DNA of 64,000 nucleotides, taken from contig NZ_UWOE01000001.1 in the NCBI RefSeq assembly GCF_900604355.1, positions 248,001 through 312,000 of the forward strand. Reading direction: 5' to 3'. The stretch is from Luxibacter massiliensis. GTDB lineage: Bacteria; Bacillota; Clostridia; Lachnospirales; Lachnospiraceae. Below the pieces are notes generated by a model, which saw only the letters and a list, made by a program, of their open reading frames with translations, ran no database searches and had not been told where the DNA came from. This document shows, in pieces, positions 51,637-60,556 of the stretch; within the stretch, counting starts at the first letter, position 1, and the number at the start of each line of letters is the position of its first letter. The position numbers were made by a program, and so were the translations under genes.

Positions 51637-53055
51637 ATGGATAAGAAACTTTTGTTCCGCAGAATTCCTAAAGTGGATGTTTTGATGGAGGACGAAAAAA
51701 TAAAGAAAATGACAGAGCAGTACAGCTATGACAGTGTATTAGAAGCTGTCAGGGAAGAACAAGAAAAACTGCGGGAATTTATTGGAAGCTGTGAGGATGA
51801 GGAAGCTGCAGAAAAGGAAATAGCTAGTTTGCCGGAGCATATAGAACAGAGAATTGCGTATTTATACCGGCCCAATATGTCAAAGGTGCTCAATGGGACG
51901 GGCACGATTTTGCATACTAACCTGGGGCGCGCCCCCCTGGGAACTGCACATCTGAACCAGGTTGCCAGAATCGCAGGGGGCTATTCTAATCTGGAATATG
52001 ATCTGGAAGCCGGAAGAAGAGGCGAGCGTTATTCTCACTTTGAAAAACTTTTGTGTAGAATAACAGGGGCAGAGGCTGCCATGGCGGTCAATAACAATGC
52101 AGCAGCCGTGATGCTTATTCTCAGCTCCATGGCCCGGGGCGGCGAAGTAGTTGTATCCAGGGGGGAGCTTGTAGAGATAGGCGGGAAGTTCAGGATTCCA
52201 GATGTTATGGAGCAGAGCCAGGCTGTACTCAAAGAGGTAGGGACAACCAACAAGACTCATCTGTCAGATTATGAGGAAGCGGTCAGTGACCGGACGAGGG
52301 CTTTTTTAAAGGTTCATACAAGCAATTACTGTATCGTGGGCTTTACGGAGTCAGTGCCTATAAGTGACCTGATTCCATTGAAGGAGAAGTATGGAATCCC
52401 TGTAATTGAAGATCTGGGAAGCGGCGTATTGGTAGATTTGAGTAAATATGGACTGCAGCATGAACCTACTGTGCAGGATTCTATAAAAAGTGGTGCGGAT
52501 GTGGTTTGCTTCAGCGGCGATAAGCTTTTAGGAGGCCCGCAGGCTGGAATTATAGTGGGGAAGAAGAGGTATATAGACAAAATGAAGAAGAATCCTCTCA
52601 CCAGAGCTTTGAGGATTGACAAATTTACGGCATCTGCATTGGAGATTGTATTAAAGGAATATTTGTCCGAAGAAAGGGCGGTTCAGAATATACCTGTGCT
52701 GCGCATGATTACCCGCAAAATTGAGGATATCAAAGAAGAGGCAAACAAATTTTGCGGGATGTTAAAGGATGCAAAGTTAGATGCGGAGATAGAAGTTATT
52801 GAGTGTGAATCCCAGATTGGGGGCGGGTCTTTGCCAATGGAAAGACTTCCAAGTATGGCAGTAACGATCCGGCCCCTGAAAATCACGACTGCCTGTCTGG
52901 AGGAGCGGCTGAGGCACCTCCCTATTCCCGTGATCGGCCGGGTTGTCAACGACAGGATTCTGCTGGATATGAGAACTTTTGAGGGCAGCTGTATGTCTGA
53001 TTTCATAGAAGGCCTCAGAAAATCACATATTCTGGAGAAGGAGAGAGATTTGTAA
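51637..53055 (+). CDS. selA: L-seryl-tRNA(Sec) selenium transferase
   Basis: 472 residues. NGTGTILHTNLGRAPL, AVNNNAAAVMLILSS, and the PLP lysine (about Lys296) in SGDKLLGGPQAGII. It converts Ser-tRNA(Sec) to Sec-tRNA(Sec) with selenophosphate. GAAGGAG lies about 16 nt before the ATG at 51637. 147 bp after selD; its stop TAA shares one base with the selB ATG. Confidence 0.96.
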   Translation: MDKKLLFRRIPKVDVLMEDEKIKKMTEQYSYDSVLEAVREEQEKLREFIGSCEDEEAAEKEIASLPEHIEQRIAYLYRPNMSKVLNGTGTILHTNLGRAPLGTAHLNQVARIAGGYSNLEYDLEAGRRGERYSHFEKLLCRITGAEAAMAVNNNAAAVMLILSSMARGGEVVVSRGELVEIGGKFRIPDVMEQSQAVLKEVGTTNKTHLSDYEEAVSDRTRAFLKVHTSNYCIVGFTESVPISDLIPLKEKYGIPVIEDLGSGVLVDLSKYGLQHEPTVQDSIKSGADVVCFSGDKLLGGPQAGIIVGKKRYIDKMKKNPLTRALRIDKFTASALEIVLKEYLSEERAVQNIPVLRMITRKIEDIKEEANKFCGMLKDAKLDAEIEVIECESQIGGGSLPMERLPSMAVTIRPLKITTACLEERLRHLPIPVIGRVVNDRILLDMRTFEGSCMSDFIEGLRKSHILEKERDL

Positions 53056-54971
53056 TGAAGCATATTATTATTGGGACAGCAGGGCATATTGACCATGGTA
53101 AGACAACGCTGATTAAGGCCCTGACCGGCAGGAATACAGACCGATGGGAGGAAGAACAGCGCAGGGGAATAACAATCGACCTTGGATTTACGTACTTTGA
53201 TTTAAGAAATGGGAATAGGGCAGGAATTATTGATGTGCCGGGGCATGAAAAGTTTATTAATAATATGGTGGCCGGTGTAGTCGGTATGGATTTAGTTCTT
53301 CTTGTAGTTGCCGCTGATGAAGGGATTATGCCCCAGACAAGGGAACATATGGACATTCTGGAGATGCTGGGTGTGAAGAAGAGTATCCTGGTACTAAATA
53401 AATGTGACTTGGTAGATGAGGAGTGGCTGGAGCTTGTAGAGGAGGAGATTCAGGAAGAACTTGCAGGTACGTTTCTGGAAGGGGCACCTGTGATGAAAGT
53501 CTCGGCGGCTACAGGGGAAGGAATAGATGGGTTGGTAGCGTTAATTGAGCATTTCAGCGAAGAGGAGCTGGAGGAGAAAGATATTCATACGATCCCCCGG
53601 CTTCCAGTAGACAGGGTATTTTCTATGTCTGGCTTTGGCACAGTTATTACAGGGACTCTTATTAGCGGGATGATATCAAAAGAGGATACGCTGGAAATGT
53701 ATCCAAATGGGAAGGAATGTAAAATACGGAATATTCAGGTTCATGGTGTGAATGTGGATACATGTTATGCTGGACAGCGTGTAGCCGTAAATATTTCAAA
53801 TATGAAAAAAAGAGAGATTCAGAGAGGATGTGTCCTGGCACCTCCTAAAAGCATGAGGGATTCAAGGCTGATGGATGTGAAGCTGAATATTTTGGATTCT
53901 TCCGTGCGTGTTTTGGGAAACCAGGTGCGCCTTCATTTTTTCAGTGGTACGAGCGAGGTGTTGTGCCGTGCTATATTGTTGGACAGTGAAAGCCTTGGGC
54001 CGGGGGAAAGTGGATATGTGCAGCTGCGTATGGAGGAAGATGTGGCATTTCGAAGAGGGGATAGATTTATTGTCCGGTTCTATTCACCTATGGAGACTGT
54101 CGGGGGAGGCGTCATTTTAGAGCCAAATGCGTCCAGGAAGAAGCGTTTCAGCCAGGAGGCCATTGAAAGCCTAAGACAGAAAGAATCAGGTTCTGCGGAA
54201 GATGTGATTGAACTCCATGTACGCGAGTTTAGCGATACTATGGCAGCAATGTCTGAACTGGCTAAATTGTCAGCCCTTTCAATTGAAGAGACATCCCAGG
54301 CAGTGTCAGAATTGGAAAGGCAGGGTTTAGTCTGTGTATTTCCCATGAAGAGAGAGACATTCGTGTGGCATATGGCGGATGAGGCTTCATTGAGGGGACG
54401 TCTTGTAAACGCCCTGCAGGATTATGTCCGAAAGTACCCTTACCGGTATGGTATGCCAAAAGCTGAAGTTCATAGTACATTTTTAAAAAAGGTAAAGCCA
54501 AATGTTTTTGACAGATATATCGAATGGCTGGTGGAGAAGGGGGCGTTGTCCCGGCATGAAGAATTTTTAGCGCCAGAGGGATACACAATCAGCCTGGATG
54601 GAACCTATAACAAAATAAAAGGACAGCTTCTGAATGTACTGAAAGCAGCAGGATACGATTTTGTGAAAATTACAGAAATAAATTTTGGCGGTATTCCCGG
54701 GGAGACTGTGGATGATATCTTGATTCTGCTGATAGATTCAGGTGAAATTGTGAAGGTGGCAGAGGGAATGTATACAGTAAGGGAATATATGGATGAGGCA
54801 CAGGATAAAATTATTTCAAGGCTTAAGGAGAATGGAAAAATTACAATCGCTGAGATACGAGATATGTTTGCCACAAGCCGGAAGAGTGCAAAACCCATTC
54901 TGGAGTATATGGATAGTATTAAAGTTACAAAAAAAACAGGAGCAGAGAGTGAAAGGATATCAAATCTATGA
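53055..54971 (+). CDS. selB: Selenocysteine-specific elongation factor
   Basis: 638 residues. GTPase motifs GTAGHIDHGKTTLIKAL, DVPGHEKFINNM and LNKCDLV, then EF-Tu-like domains 2-3 and a C-terminal half of winged helices that bind SECIS RNA. It delivers Sec-tRNA to UGA. Starts at the A of the selA stop (TAATG), giving strict coupling, and ends overlapping the LysR gene as ATGA. Confidence 0.96.
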   Translation: MKHIIIGTAGHIDHGKTTLIKALTGRNTDRWEEEQRRGITIDLGFTYFDLRNGNRAGIIDVPGHEKFINNMVAGVVGMDLVLLVVAADEGIMPQTREHMDILEMLGVKKSILVLNKCDLVDEEWLELVEEEIQEELAGTFLEGAPVMKVSAATGEGIDGLVALIEHFSEEELEEKDIHTIPRLPVDRVFSMSGFGTVITGTLISGMISKEDTLEMYPNGKECKIRNIQVHGVNVDTCYAGQRVAVNISNMKKREIQRGCVLAPPKSMRDSRLMDVKLNILDSSVRVLGNQVRLHFFSGTSEVLCRAILLDSESLGPGESGYVQLRMEEDVAFRRGDRFIVRFYSPMETVGGGVILEPNASRKKRFSQEAIESLRQKESGSAEDVIELHVREFSDTMAAMSELAKLSALSIEETSQAVSELERQGLVCVFPMKRETFVWHMADEASLRGRLVNALQDYVRKYPYRYGMPKAEVHSTFLKKVKPNVFDRYIEWLVEKGALSRHEEFLAPEGYTISLDGTYNKIKGQLLNVLKAAGYDFVKITEINFGGIPGETVDDILILLIDSGEIVKVAEGMYTVREYMDEAQDKIISRLKENGKITIAEIRDMFATSRKSAKPILEYMDSIKVTKKTGAESERISNL

Positions 54972-55891
54972 ACCTGAAACAGTTAGAGGCATTTGTATCA
55001 GTAGCCGAGGAGGGAAGCTTTTCAAAAGCGGCAAAGGCCTTGTTCTTGACGCAGCCAACTGTGAGCGCGCACATTTCTTCTTTGGAGCAGGAATTAAATG
55101 TCCGCCTGTTTGTGAGAAATACGAAAGAGGTGAATTTATCTGACAGCGGCAGGATATTGTATGAGTACGCAAAACAGATGGTTGTTCTGGAGAAAAAGAT
55201 AGAGGCGGCGTTTGATGGGACGAGAAAAGAGGAAGGGCACAGCATCAGGATTGCCGCTTCAACTGTTCCTGCCCAGTATCTGCTGCCGTCTATACTCACA
55301 GCTTTTAGCAGGAAGTATCCCAGGGAGCAGCTGAAGATTACAGAGACAGATAGTGCGGGAGTCGTGGAACAGATTGTAAACCACAATGCAGATATAGGTT
55401 TTACAGGCACTGTCCTGGAGAAAAAGCATTGCTGCTATATTCCTTTTTACAGAGATGAGCTAATTGTAATAACCCCCAATACAGAAAAATTCAGATTTCT
55501 TAAGGAGAAAGACGGGATAAATACTGAGGACAGATCATGGATTCAGAATGAACCCGTTATTATGCGTGAGGAAGGATCTGGGACGCGCAAGGAGGCGGAG
55601 AGACTTTTGAAAAGTGTTGGGATAGCGGTGAGGGATCTGAACATTGTGGCGACTATAGAGAACCAGGAGACGATTAAGCGGCTGGTGGGCAGTGGGACTG
55701 GCATTTCTATTATTTCCCGGCTGGCGGCTGAAGAAGAAATAGAGGAAGAAAAGGTGCTCAGCTTTCCCCTGGGAGGAGAAGATGAAAGGAGGAATATCAA
55801 TGTTATTTATAATAAAAACCTCCAGCTTACAGCTACAGGAGAAAGTTTTCTGCGTATGGTCAGGAAGGTCTATCCAGAGAATGCTGTCTGA
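54968..55891 (+). CDS. LysR-family regulator linked to selenium metabolism
   Basis: 307 residues. N-terminal winged helix MNLKQLEAFVSVAEEGSFSK through LTQPTVSAHISSLE, followed by a LysR substrate domain (RIAASTVPAQYLLPSIL, MREEGSGTRKEAERLL). The class is often found at selenium loci. It overlaps selB by 4 bp, so it is expressed with the Sec machinery and probably senses a sulfur or selenium compound. Targets may be the downstream desulfurase/YedE genes. Confidence 0.85.
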   Translation: MNLKQLEAFVSVAEEGSFSKAAKALFLTQPTVSAHISSLEQELNVRLFVRNTKEVNLSDSGRILYEYAKQMVVLEKKIEAAFDGTRKEEGHSIRIAASTVPAQYLLPSILTAFSRKYPREQLKITETDSAGVVEQIVNHNADIGFTGTVLEKKHCCYIPFYRDELIVITPNTEKFRFLKEKDGINTEDRSWIQNEPVIMREEGSGTRKEAERLLKSVGIAVRDLNIVATIENQETIKRLVGSGTGISIISRLAAEEEIEEEKVLSFPLGGEDERRNINVIYNKNLQLTATGESFLRMVRKVYPENAV

Positions 55892-55954
55892 GGCCGAGAT
55901 ATTGCTGAAGTCTGAGTAGGATAAAATTTAAAGGCACACGGCTGTACAGATTTC

Positions 55955-56205
55955 TATACCCAAAGGGCACCCCATAAAGCAGGCCCCCAAAGGGCGGGCG
56001 GACTGTGTCCGACAAGGCATACCCAAAGGGCACCCCATAAAGCAGGCCCTCAAAGGGCGGGCGGACTGTGTCCGACAAGGTATACCCAAAGGGCACCCCA
56101 TAAAGCAGGCCCCCAAAGGGCGGGCGGACTGTGTCCGACAAGGTATACCCAAAGGGCACCCCATAAAGCAGGGCTCAAGGGGCGGACGGACTGTGTCCGA
56201 CAAGG
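55955..56205. repeat. Tandem array of 63-bp units, array 1 (4 copies)
   Basis: Units at 55955-56017, 56018-56080, 56081-56143 and 56144-56205. Each begins TATACCCAAAGGGCACCCCA and ends CGGACTGTGTCCGACAAGG. Two hairpins per unit: GCCC...GGGC across a CCAAA-type loop, and CGGAC-TGT-GTCCG. No unique spacers separate the units. The last is followed by TATAT and unique sequence, as in array 2. Open frames across it are by-products of the 63-bp period. Confidence 0.9.
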
Positions 56206-56256
56206 TATATCTTTTGGGGCATGGATGTAATAAATTGGCTGTAGGCCTTTAGCAGG

Positions 56257-56283
56257 GTATATATAGGGGATATCTATATATAC
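56257..56283. promoter_or_regulatory. AT-rich palindrome upstream of desulfurase gene
   Basis: GTATATATA (56257-56265) and TATATATAC (56275-56283) pair exactly around GGGGATATC. It is placed about 80 bp before the desulfurase start, a fitting spot for the LysR or TetR regulator of this locus. Prediction only. Confidence 0.4.
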
Positions 56284-56361
56284 TCTTTATTTATGTTGGT
56301 TTTCAATTAGACTCTGCCTGTGGCGGAGAGTATACTAAAAATGTACATGGGGGATAAAGAT

Positions 56362-57498
56362 ATGATTTATATGGATAATGCAGCAACAACAATGCAGAAG
56401 CCAAGGGAAGTGTCAGAGGCGGTGGTTCAGGCCCTGAACTCTATCGGAAATGCAGGCCGTGGGGCGACGGAAGCAGCTTTAAGTGCATCCAGGGTTATTT
56501 ACGAGACGAGAGAGAGGCTTGGCCGCTTTTTTCATGCAGAGAATCCCAGGCGTATTGTGTTTACTGCAAATTCAACAGAAAGTTTGAATATCGCCATAAA
56601 AGGTGTTTTAAATCCAAATGACCATGTAGTTACTACAGTGCTGGAACATAATTCAGTACTGCGCCCATTGTACGAGTGCCAGGAGCATGGGACAAAGCTG
56701 ACTATTGTGGACTGTGATGAAAAAGGGCGCATTTCTTGTGAAATGCTTGAGGATGCTATTAGGGATGATACAAAAGCTGTGGTGTGTACTCATGGTTCTA
56801 ATCTGACTGGCAATATGACTGATATAGAAGAAATCGGGAGGATTGCAAAGAGGCATGGTGTGTTATTCATAGTAGACGCATCCCAGACAGCGGGGGTATT
56901 TCCTATAGATGTACAGAAGATGGGGATTGACATCCTTTGCTTTACTGGGCATAAAAGTTTGCTGGGCCCCCAAGGAACGGGAGGGATGTATGTGAAGGAG
57001 GGAGTGGATGTACGCCCTCTTTTAAGCGGAGGCAGCGGAGTAGATACATATAACACACATCATCCGTCAGATATGCCTACAGCTTTGGAGGCAGGGACTC
57101 TGAACGGCCATGGGATAGCCGGGTTGGGAGCTGCACTTCTGTATCTGGAGCAGACGGGCATCGACAGTATCAGAGCCACGGAGCTGAGTCTGATGAGGCG
57201 CTTTTATGAAGGGATTTCTGCGGTACCTGGCGTAGAAGTCTATGGGGACTTCGGGACAGATATGAGATGTCCCATTGTTTCCTTTAACATCAGAGATTAT
57301 GATTCTTCAGAAGTGAGTGACGAATTATTTGTAACCTACGGCATAGCAACCAGGCCTGGCGCCCACTGTGCGCCCTTAATGCACCAGGCGCTGGGGACCG
57401 AGGGACAGGGAGCCGTGAGGTTCAGCTTTTCTCACTATAATACGGAAGAGGAGATTGATTTCGCAATTCAGGCAATTAGAGAATTGGCAGAAGAGTAG
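56362..57498 (+). CDS. Cysteine desulfurase/selenocysteine lyase-like aminotransferase
   Basis: 378 residues, class V PLP fold. MIYMDNAATTMQKP start, PLP lysine Lys198 in FTGHKSLLGPQG, and the active cysteine Cys336 in RPGAHCAPLMHQ. It is SufS/CsdB-like. In this setting (YedE, TusA-like, DUF3343) it probably mobilises S or Se from cysteine or selenocysteine for SelD. The ATG at 56362 follows GGGGGAT by about 8 nt and gives the family N-terminus; the GTG at 56320 and ATG at 56341 are less likely. Confidence 0.88.
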   Translation: MIYMDNAATTMQKPREVSEAVVQALNSIGNAGRGATEAALSASRVIYETRERLGRFFHAENPRRIVFTANSTESLNIAIKGVLNPNDHVVTTVLEHNSVLRPLYECQEHGTKLTIVDCDEKGRISCEMLEDAIRDDTKAVVCTHGSNLTGNMTDIEEIGRIAKRHGVLFIVDASQTAGVFPIDVQKMGIDILCFTGHKSLLGPQGTGGMYVKEGVDVRPLLSGGSGVDTYNTHHPSDMPTALEAGTLNGHGIAGLGAALLYLEQTGIDSIRATELSLMRRFYEGISAVPGVEVYGDFGTDMRCPIVSFNIRDYDSSEVSDELFVTYGIATRPGAHCAPLMHQALGTEGQGAVRFSFSHYNTEEEIDFAIQAIRELAEE

Positions 57499-57510
57499 GA
57501 GGGAAATCAA

Positions 57511-58608
57511 ATGAATTTATCGGATTCAAAAGGAAAACTGGCCATTGCCGGTGTAATTTGCGGTCTTGTTGCTGTGTGCCTGGCTATTTTTGGGAACCCG
57601 GCAAACATGGCATTTTGTATTGCGTGTTTTATCCGTGACACGGCGGGCGCCCTGGGGATGCATCAGGCGGAGGCGGTGCAGTACGCAAGGCCTGAGATCA
57701 TTGGATTAGTGCTGGGGGCATTTCTTATTTCAGTAGCTACAAAAGAGTACCGCTCCACCGCAGGTTCATCTCCTATGATACGGTTTGTGCTGGGGATGAT
57801 TATTATGATAGGATCACTCGTATTCTTAGGGTGTCCACTGCGTATGATTATAAGGATGTCAGCCGGTGACCTTAATGCATGGGTAGCGCTGATTGGGTTT
57901 ATTTTAGGGATTGCAACAGGCGTGTTTGCATTAAAGAAAGGGTTCAGCCTTGGCCGTGCACATGTCACAGGTAAAATGAGCGGGGGTGTGCTTTCGGTTC
58001 TTATGCTGGCAATTCTGGTGCTTGCACTGGCAACATCACTTTTAAAAGCAAGCGAGTCTGGCCCGGGAAGTATGCATGCGCCTTTGATCTTGTCATTAGT
58101 AGGCGGATTGATTTTTGGGGCTATGGCTCAAAAGTCCAGGATGTGTTTTGCCGGAGGGATCCGGGATGTCATCCTTATGAAGAATTTTGACTTACTGACA
58201 GTTATCGGGGGAATATTTGTAGTAATGCTTATATTTAACATTGCTACCGGAAGATTCATACTGGGATTTGATACACCGGGAATCATTGCACACTCTGAAC
58301 ATTTGTGGAACATTCTTGGTATGTATACTGTAGGGTTTGCTGCAGTTCTTGCAGGAGGATGCCCTCTCAGGCAGCTGATACTTGCAGGGCAGGGTTCCTC
58401 TGATTCAGCCGTGACGGTAGTGGGAATGTTTATTGGGGCAGCAATCTGCCATAACTTCGGCCTAGCAGCCAGCGGTACAGCCTTAAATGCAGAGACAAAC
58501 GAGGTAGTTGCAGGGGCAGTGCCTTTGTATGGAAAGATTGCAGTAATAATTTGTATAATAGTATGTTTTATTATTGCTTTCACCAATAAGAGGGAGCAGG
58601 CTAAATAG
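57511..58608 (+). CDS. yedE: YedE-family putative selenium transporter
   Basis: 365 residues with about 10 helices. Two YeeE/YedE-type repeats are visible: NMAFCIACFIRDTAGALG with LGCPLRMIIR, and SRMCFAGGIRDVILMK with LAGGCPLRQLILAGQGSSDS. The paired GCPLR motifs are diagnostic. YedE proteins with YedF/SelD are proposed Se importers, while YeeE relatives take up thiosulfate. 12 bp after the desulfurase, so one operon. Confidence 0.9.
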   Translation: MNLSDSKGKLAIAGVICGLVAVCLAIFGNPANMAFCIACFIRDTAGALGMHQAEAVQYARPEIIGLVLGAFLISVATKEYRSTAGSSPMIRFVLGMIIMIGSLVFLGCPLRMIIRMSAGDLNAWVALIGFILGIATGVFALKKGFSLGRAHVTGKMSGGVLSVLMLAILVLALATSLLKASESGPGSMHAPLILSLVGGLIFGAMAQKSRMCFAGGIRDVILMKNFDLLTVIGGIFVVMLIFNIATGRFILGFDTPGIIAHSEHLWNILGMYTVGFAAVLAGGCPLRQLILAGQGSSDSAVTVVGMFIGAAICHNFGLAASGTALNAETNEVVAGAVPLYGKIAVIICIIVCFIIAFTNKREQAK

Positions 58609-58643
58609 AAGAGAAGTTGTTAAAAAGGTGACAATTAAGCCTA

Positions 58644-58681
58644 AAGGGGTCTGTCCCTTTTGCAAAAGGGACAGACCCCTT
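58644..58681. repeat. Perfect 38-bp GGGACAG palindrome
   Basis: AAGGGGTCTGTCCCTTTTG is followed directly by its exact reverse complement. Same family as the repeats at 26155, 36697 and 38590. It lies between yedE and the tusA-like gene and may end or attenuate transcription. Confidence 0.9.
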
Positions 58682-58750
58682 CGGGGTTCATCAGAAAAAT
58701 AGTTGAATTATAAGTGATTTAGTAGTATTCTGAGAAAGAAGGTTAATATT

Positions 58751-58954
58751 ATGAAAGAAGTAGATGCAAGAGGTCTGTCCTGTCCAGAACCTTTGATGAT
58801 GACAGCGGAGGCTATGAAAGAGACATCGGGGCCAGTGAAGGTCCTGGTTACAGAGCCGCACCAGAAAATGAACGTGGAAAAATTTGCAAGAGAGCATGGG
58901 AGAAAAGCCGCGTCAACAGAGACAGAAGATGGCTTCGCAGTAACAATCGAGTAG
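58751..58954 (+). CDS. TusA/SirA-like sulfurtransferase
   Basis: 67 residues. The CPxP motif is at Cys11 (ARGLSCPEPLMMTAEAM). TusA-type proteins carry persulfide, and in selenium loci possibly selenopersulfide. AGAAAGAAGG precedes the ATG. One base separates it from the DUF3343 gene. Confidence 0.9.
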   Translation: MKEVDARGLSCPEPLMMTAEAMKETSGPVKVLVTEPHQKMNVEKFAREHGRKAASTETEDGFAVTIE

Positions 58955-58955
58955 A

Positions 58956-59192
58956 ATGAGAAAAAAAGAATTAAAACTGGTAGTCACATTTCACACAACA
59001 GCAGATGCTATGGCTATGGAAAGTGCATGTAAAGGGATGAAAATCCCTGGGAGGCTGATTCCCGTGCCTCGCAGCCTGTCCGCCGGGTGCGGACTTTCCT
59101 GGTGTGCACAGCTTGAAGATAAATCTGTGCTTGAGGAAATGATGGAAGCAACTGCTATTGAATACGAAGCCATACAGGAATGTATGGTATAA
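58956..59192 (+). CDS. DUF3343 domain-containing protein
   Basis: 78 residues. KLVVTFHTTADAMAMESACKG and the PRSLSAGCGLSWC segment with two cysteines match DUF3343, a small family repeatedly found with YedE, TusA and SelD and proposed in Se delivery to SelD. Directly coupled to the TusA-like gene. Exact function unknown. Confidence 0.88.
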   Translation: MRKKELKLVVTFHTTADAMAMESACKGMKIPGRLIPVPRSLSAGCGLSWCAQLEDKSVLEEMMEATAIEYEAIQECMV

Positions 59193-59200
59193 AAGGCCTT

Positions 59201-59279
59201 AAAAAGAGCCGGCACAGTAGACGCTGTTGCCATCACTATGTTTAGAGATGGCAGCAGATTCTCATGTGTCGGCTTTTTG
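59201..59279 (+). terminator. Large terminator hairpin after DUF3343 gene
   Basis: AAAAGAGCCGGCACA pairs with TGTGTCGGCTTTT (bulged), with an inner TGCCATC/GATGGCA stem, ending TTTTTG. It ends the desulfurase-yedE-tusA-DUF3343 unit. Confidence 0.75.
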
Positions 59280-59331
59280 AGTATACTTAAGGGCCGTGCT
59301 AATCAAACAGCCTTTTCTGGAAATAAAAGGG

Positions 59332-59937
59332 TCATGCTTTGCCTTTTTGTCCTATACCCTGTTTAAACCCATCCAGCACATGTGGCAGCAGCCTGTCGCT
59401 GTATGCGGAAAGTGAGTAATTGCCTCCGCAGAGTGCCCAGTCATATAGAAGTCCTCTCTCATACATAGTATATATTTTAATCAAGTCCTCTGAGGCTGAA
59501 GTATGGCTAAATTCGCCAGAGTGTATACCTTCTGTTATAATTTCGGATATTAGTTGGAAATAATAGCGGTCATCGTCCAGCAGCGAGCGGTTGTCCCGGG
59601 TAACCAGCTGTGAGGAGTATAAGGAGGCCAGCAAATTTAAATCAATACTGGTCTCAATCATATAAAACAGCTCGTGGTTGAGGAGCAGTAGTTTGTCTCT
59701 GGAAGAAAGGGTTTTATCAAGGGATGCATTTATTTCTTCGTATTTTTGGTCAAAAAGATCAGACAATGTGGAAAGCAGAGCATCCTTTCCCTTGAAGTAG
59801 TGGTAAAAGGTTCCTTTTGATGTTTTGGAAAGTTTGATAATATCCTCTACAGTCGTATCATCGTATCCATTTTTGTAAAATAAATTCCAGGCGGCTTTTA
59901 CGATTCTGCTTTTTGTACTTTGTTTTTTACGGGGCAT
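59332..59937 (-). CDS. TetR/AcrR-family transcriptional regulator
   Basis: 201 residues. N-terminal HTH (KSRIVKAAWNLFYKNGYDDTTVEDIIKLSKTSKGTFYHYFKGKD region) is a textbook TetR DNA-binding domain; the C-terminal ligand domain is unspecific. It converges on the DUF3343 terminator and may regulate itself or the selenium genes. AAGGAGAGTGAG precedes the ATG. Confidence 0.9.
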   Translation of the reverse strand: MPRKKQSTKSRIVKAAWNLFYKNGYDDTTVEDIIKLSKTSKGTFYHYFKGKDALLSTLSDLFDQKYEEINASLDKTLSSRDKLLLLNHELFYMIETSIDLNLLASLYSSQLVTRDNRSLLDDDRYYFQLISEIITEGIHSGEFSHTSASEDLIKIYTMYERGLLYDWALCGGNYSLSAYSDRLLPHVLDGFKQGIGQKGKA

Positions 59938-60084
59938 AATAATCTCACTCTCCTTATAAAATTTAGATATTCTTTACATAGTAAGTATAACACATCTAAA
60001 GGCATTCTTTAACCCTTGTCACTATGAGCGGGAAAACATAGTGCAATAAAATTCTAAGTTACCGATGTGATAAATATGGAAAAA

Positions 60085-60176
60085 GAGCTGTTACAAAACG
60101 AATTTCAGACAAAATAATAGTATTGAAAGAAGACTTAGACTATCTCTTGCCGGATATTAACATTTTGCAACAGCTC
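60085..60176. mobile_element. MITE-like element (intact copy, 92 bp)
   Basis: GAGCTGTTACAAAA (60085-60098) and TTTTGCAACAGCTC (60163-60176) are 14-bp terminal inverted repeats with one mismatch. No ORF inside. The ends match those of the IS-split copy at 42838-44299. No clear target duplication is visible. Confidence 0.6.
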
Positions 60177-60202
60177 CCCTATAATTAAACTTCCACACCT
60201 AA

Positions 60203-60491
60203 AGGACCCCCAAGGGGCGGGCGGACTTCGTCCGACAAGGTATACCCAAAAGGCACCCCATAAGGCAGGCCCCAAGGGGCGGGCGGACTTCGTACGACGA
60301 GGTATACCCAAAGGGCACCCCATAAAACAGGCCCCCAAGGGGCAGGCGGACTTCGTCCGACAAGGTATACCCAAAGGGCACCCCATAAGGCAGGCCCCCA
60401 AGGGGCGGGCGGACTTCGTCCGACAAGGTATACCCAAAGGGCACCCCATGAAACAGGCCCCAAAGGGGCGGGCGGACTTCGTCCGACAAGG
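60203..60491. repeat. Tandem array of 63-bp units, array 2 (partial plus 4 copies)
   Basis: A partial unit 60203-60240, then 60241-60302, 60303-60365, 60366-60428 and 60429-60491. Units are like array 1 but carry CGGAC-TTC-GTCCG instead of CGGAC-TGT-GTCCG and GCCCC-AA-GGGGC instead of the looser GCCC stem. Same orientation as array 1 and also closed by TATAT. The second copy has a changed GTACGACGAGG end. Confidence 0.9.
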
Positions 60492-60556
60492 TATATTTAT
60501 TGAACTGGTAATTTTCAATAAGATATTAGTTTCAAAATTGTATTGGCCTGCAGGCT

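Noticed and set aside
55860..56203. Minus-strand ORFs with 21-residue repeats (GVPFGYTLSDTVRPP type)
   Set aside because: The 63-bp period is a multiple of three and lacks stops, so several frames stay open at once; no ribosome site and no reading-frame-specific constraint. Treated as non-coding repeat.
55955..60491. CRISPR arrays
   Set aside because: Units are contiguous 63-bp tandem repeats with no unique spacers, and no cas genes are present.
60135..60518. Three overlapping minus-strand ORFs across array 2
   Set aside because: All three minus frames are open over the same repeats, which is expected from composition and period, not coding.
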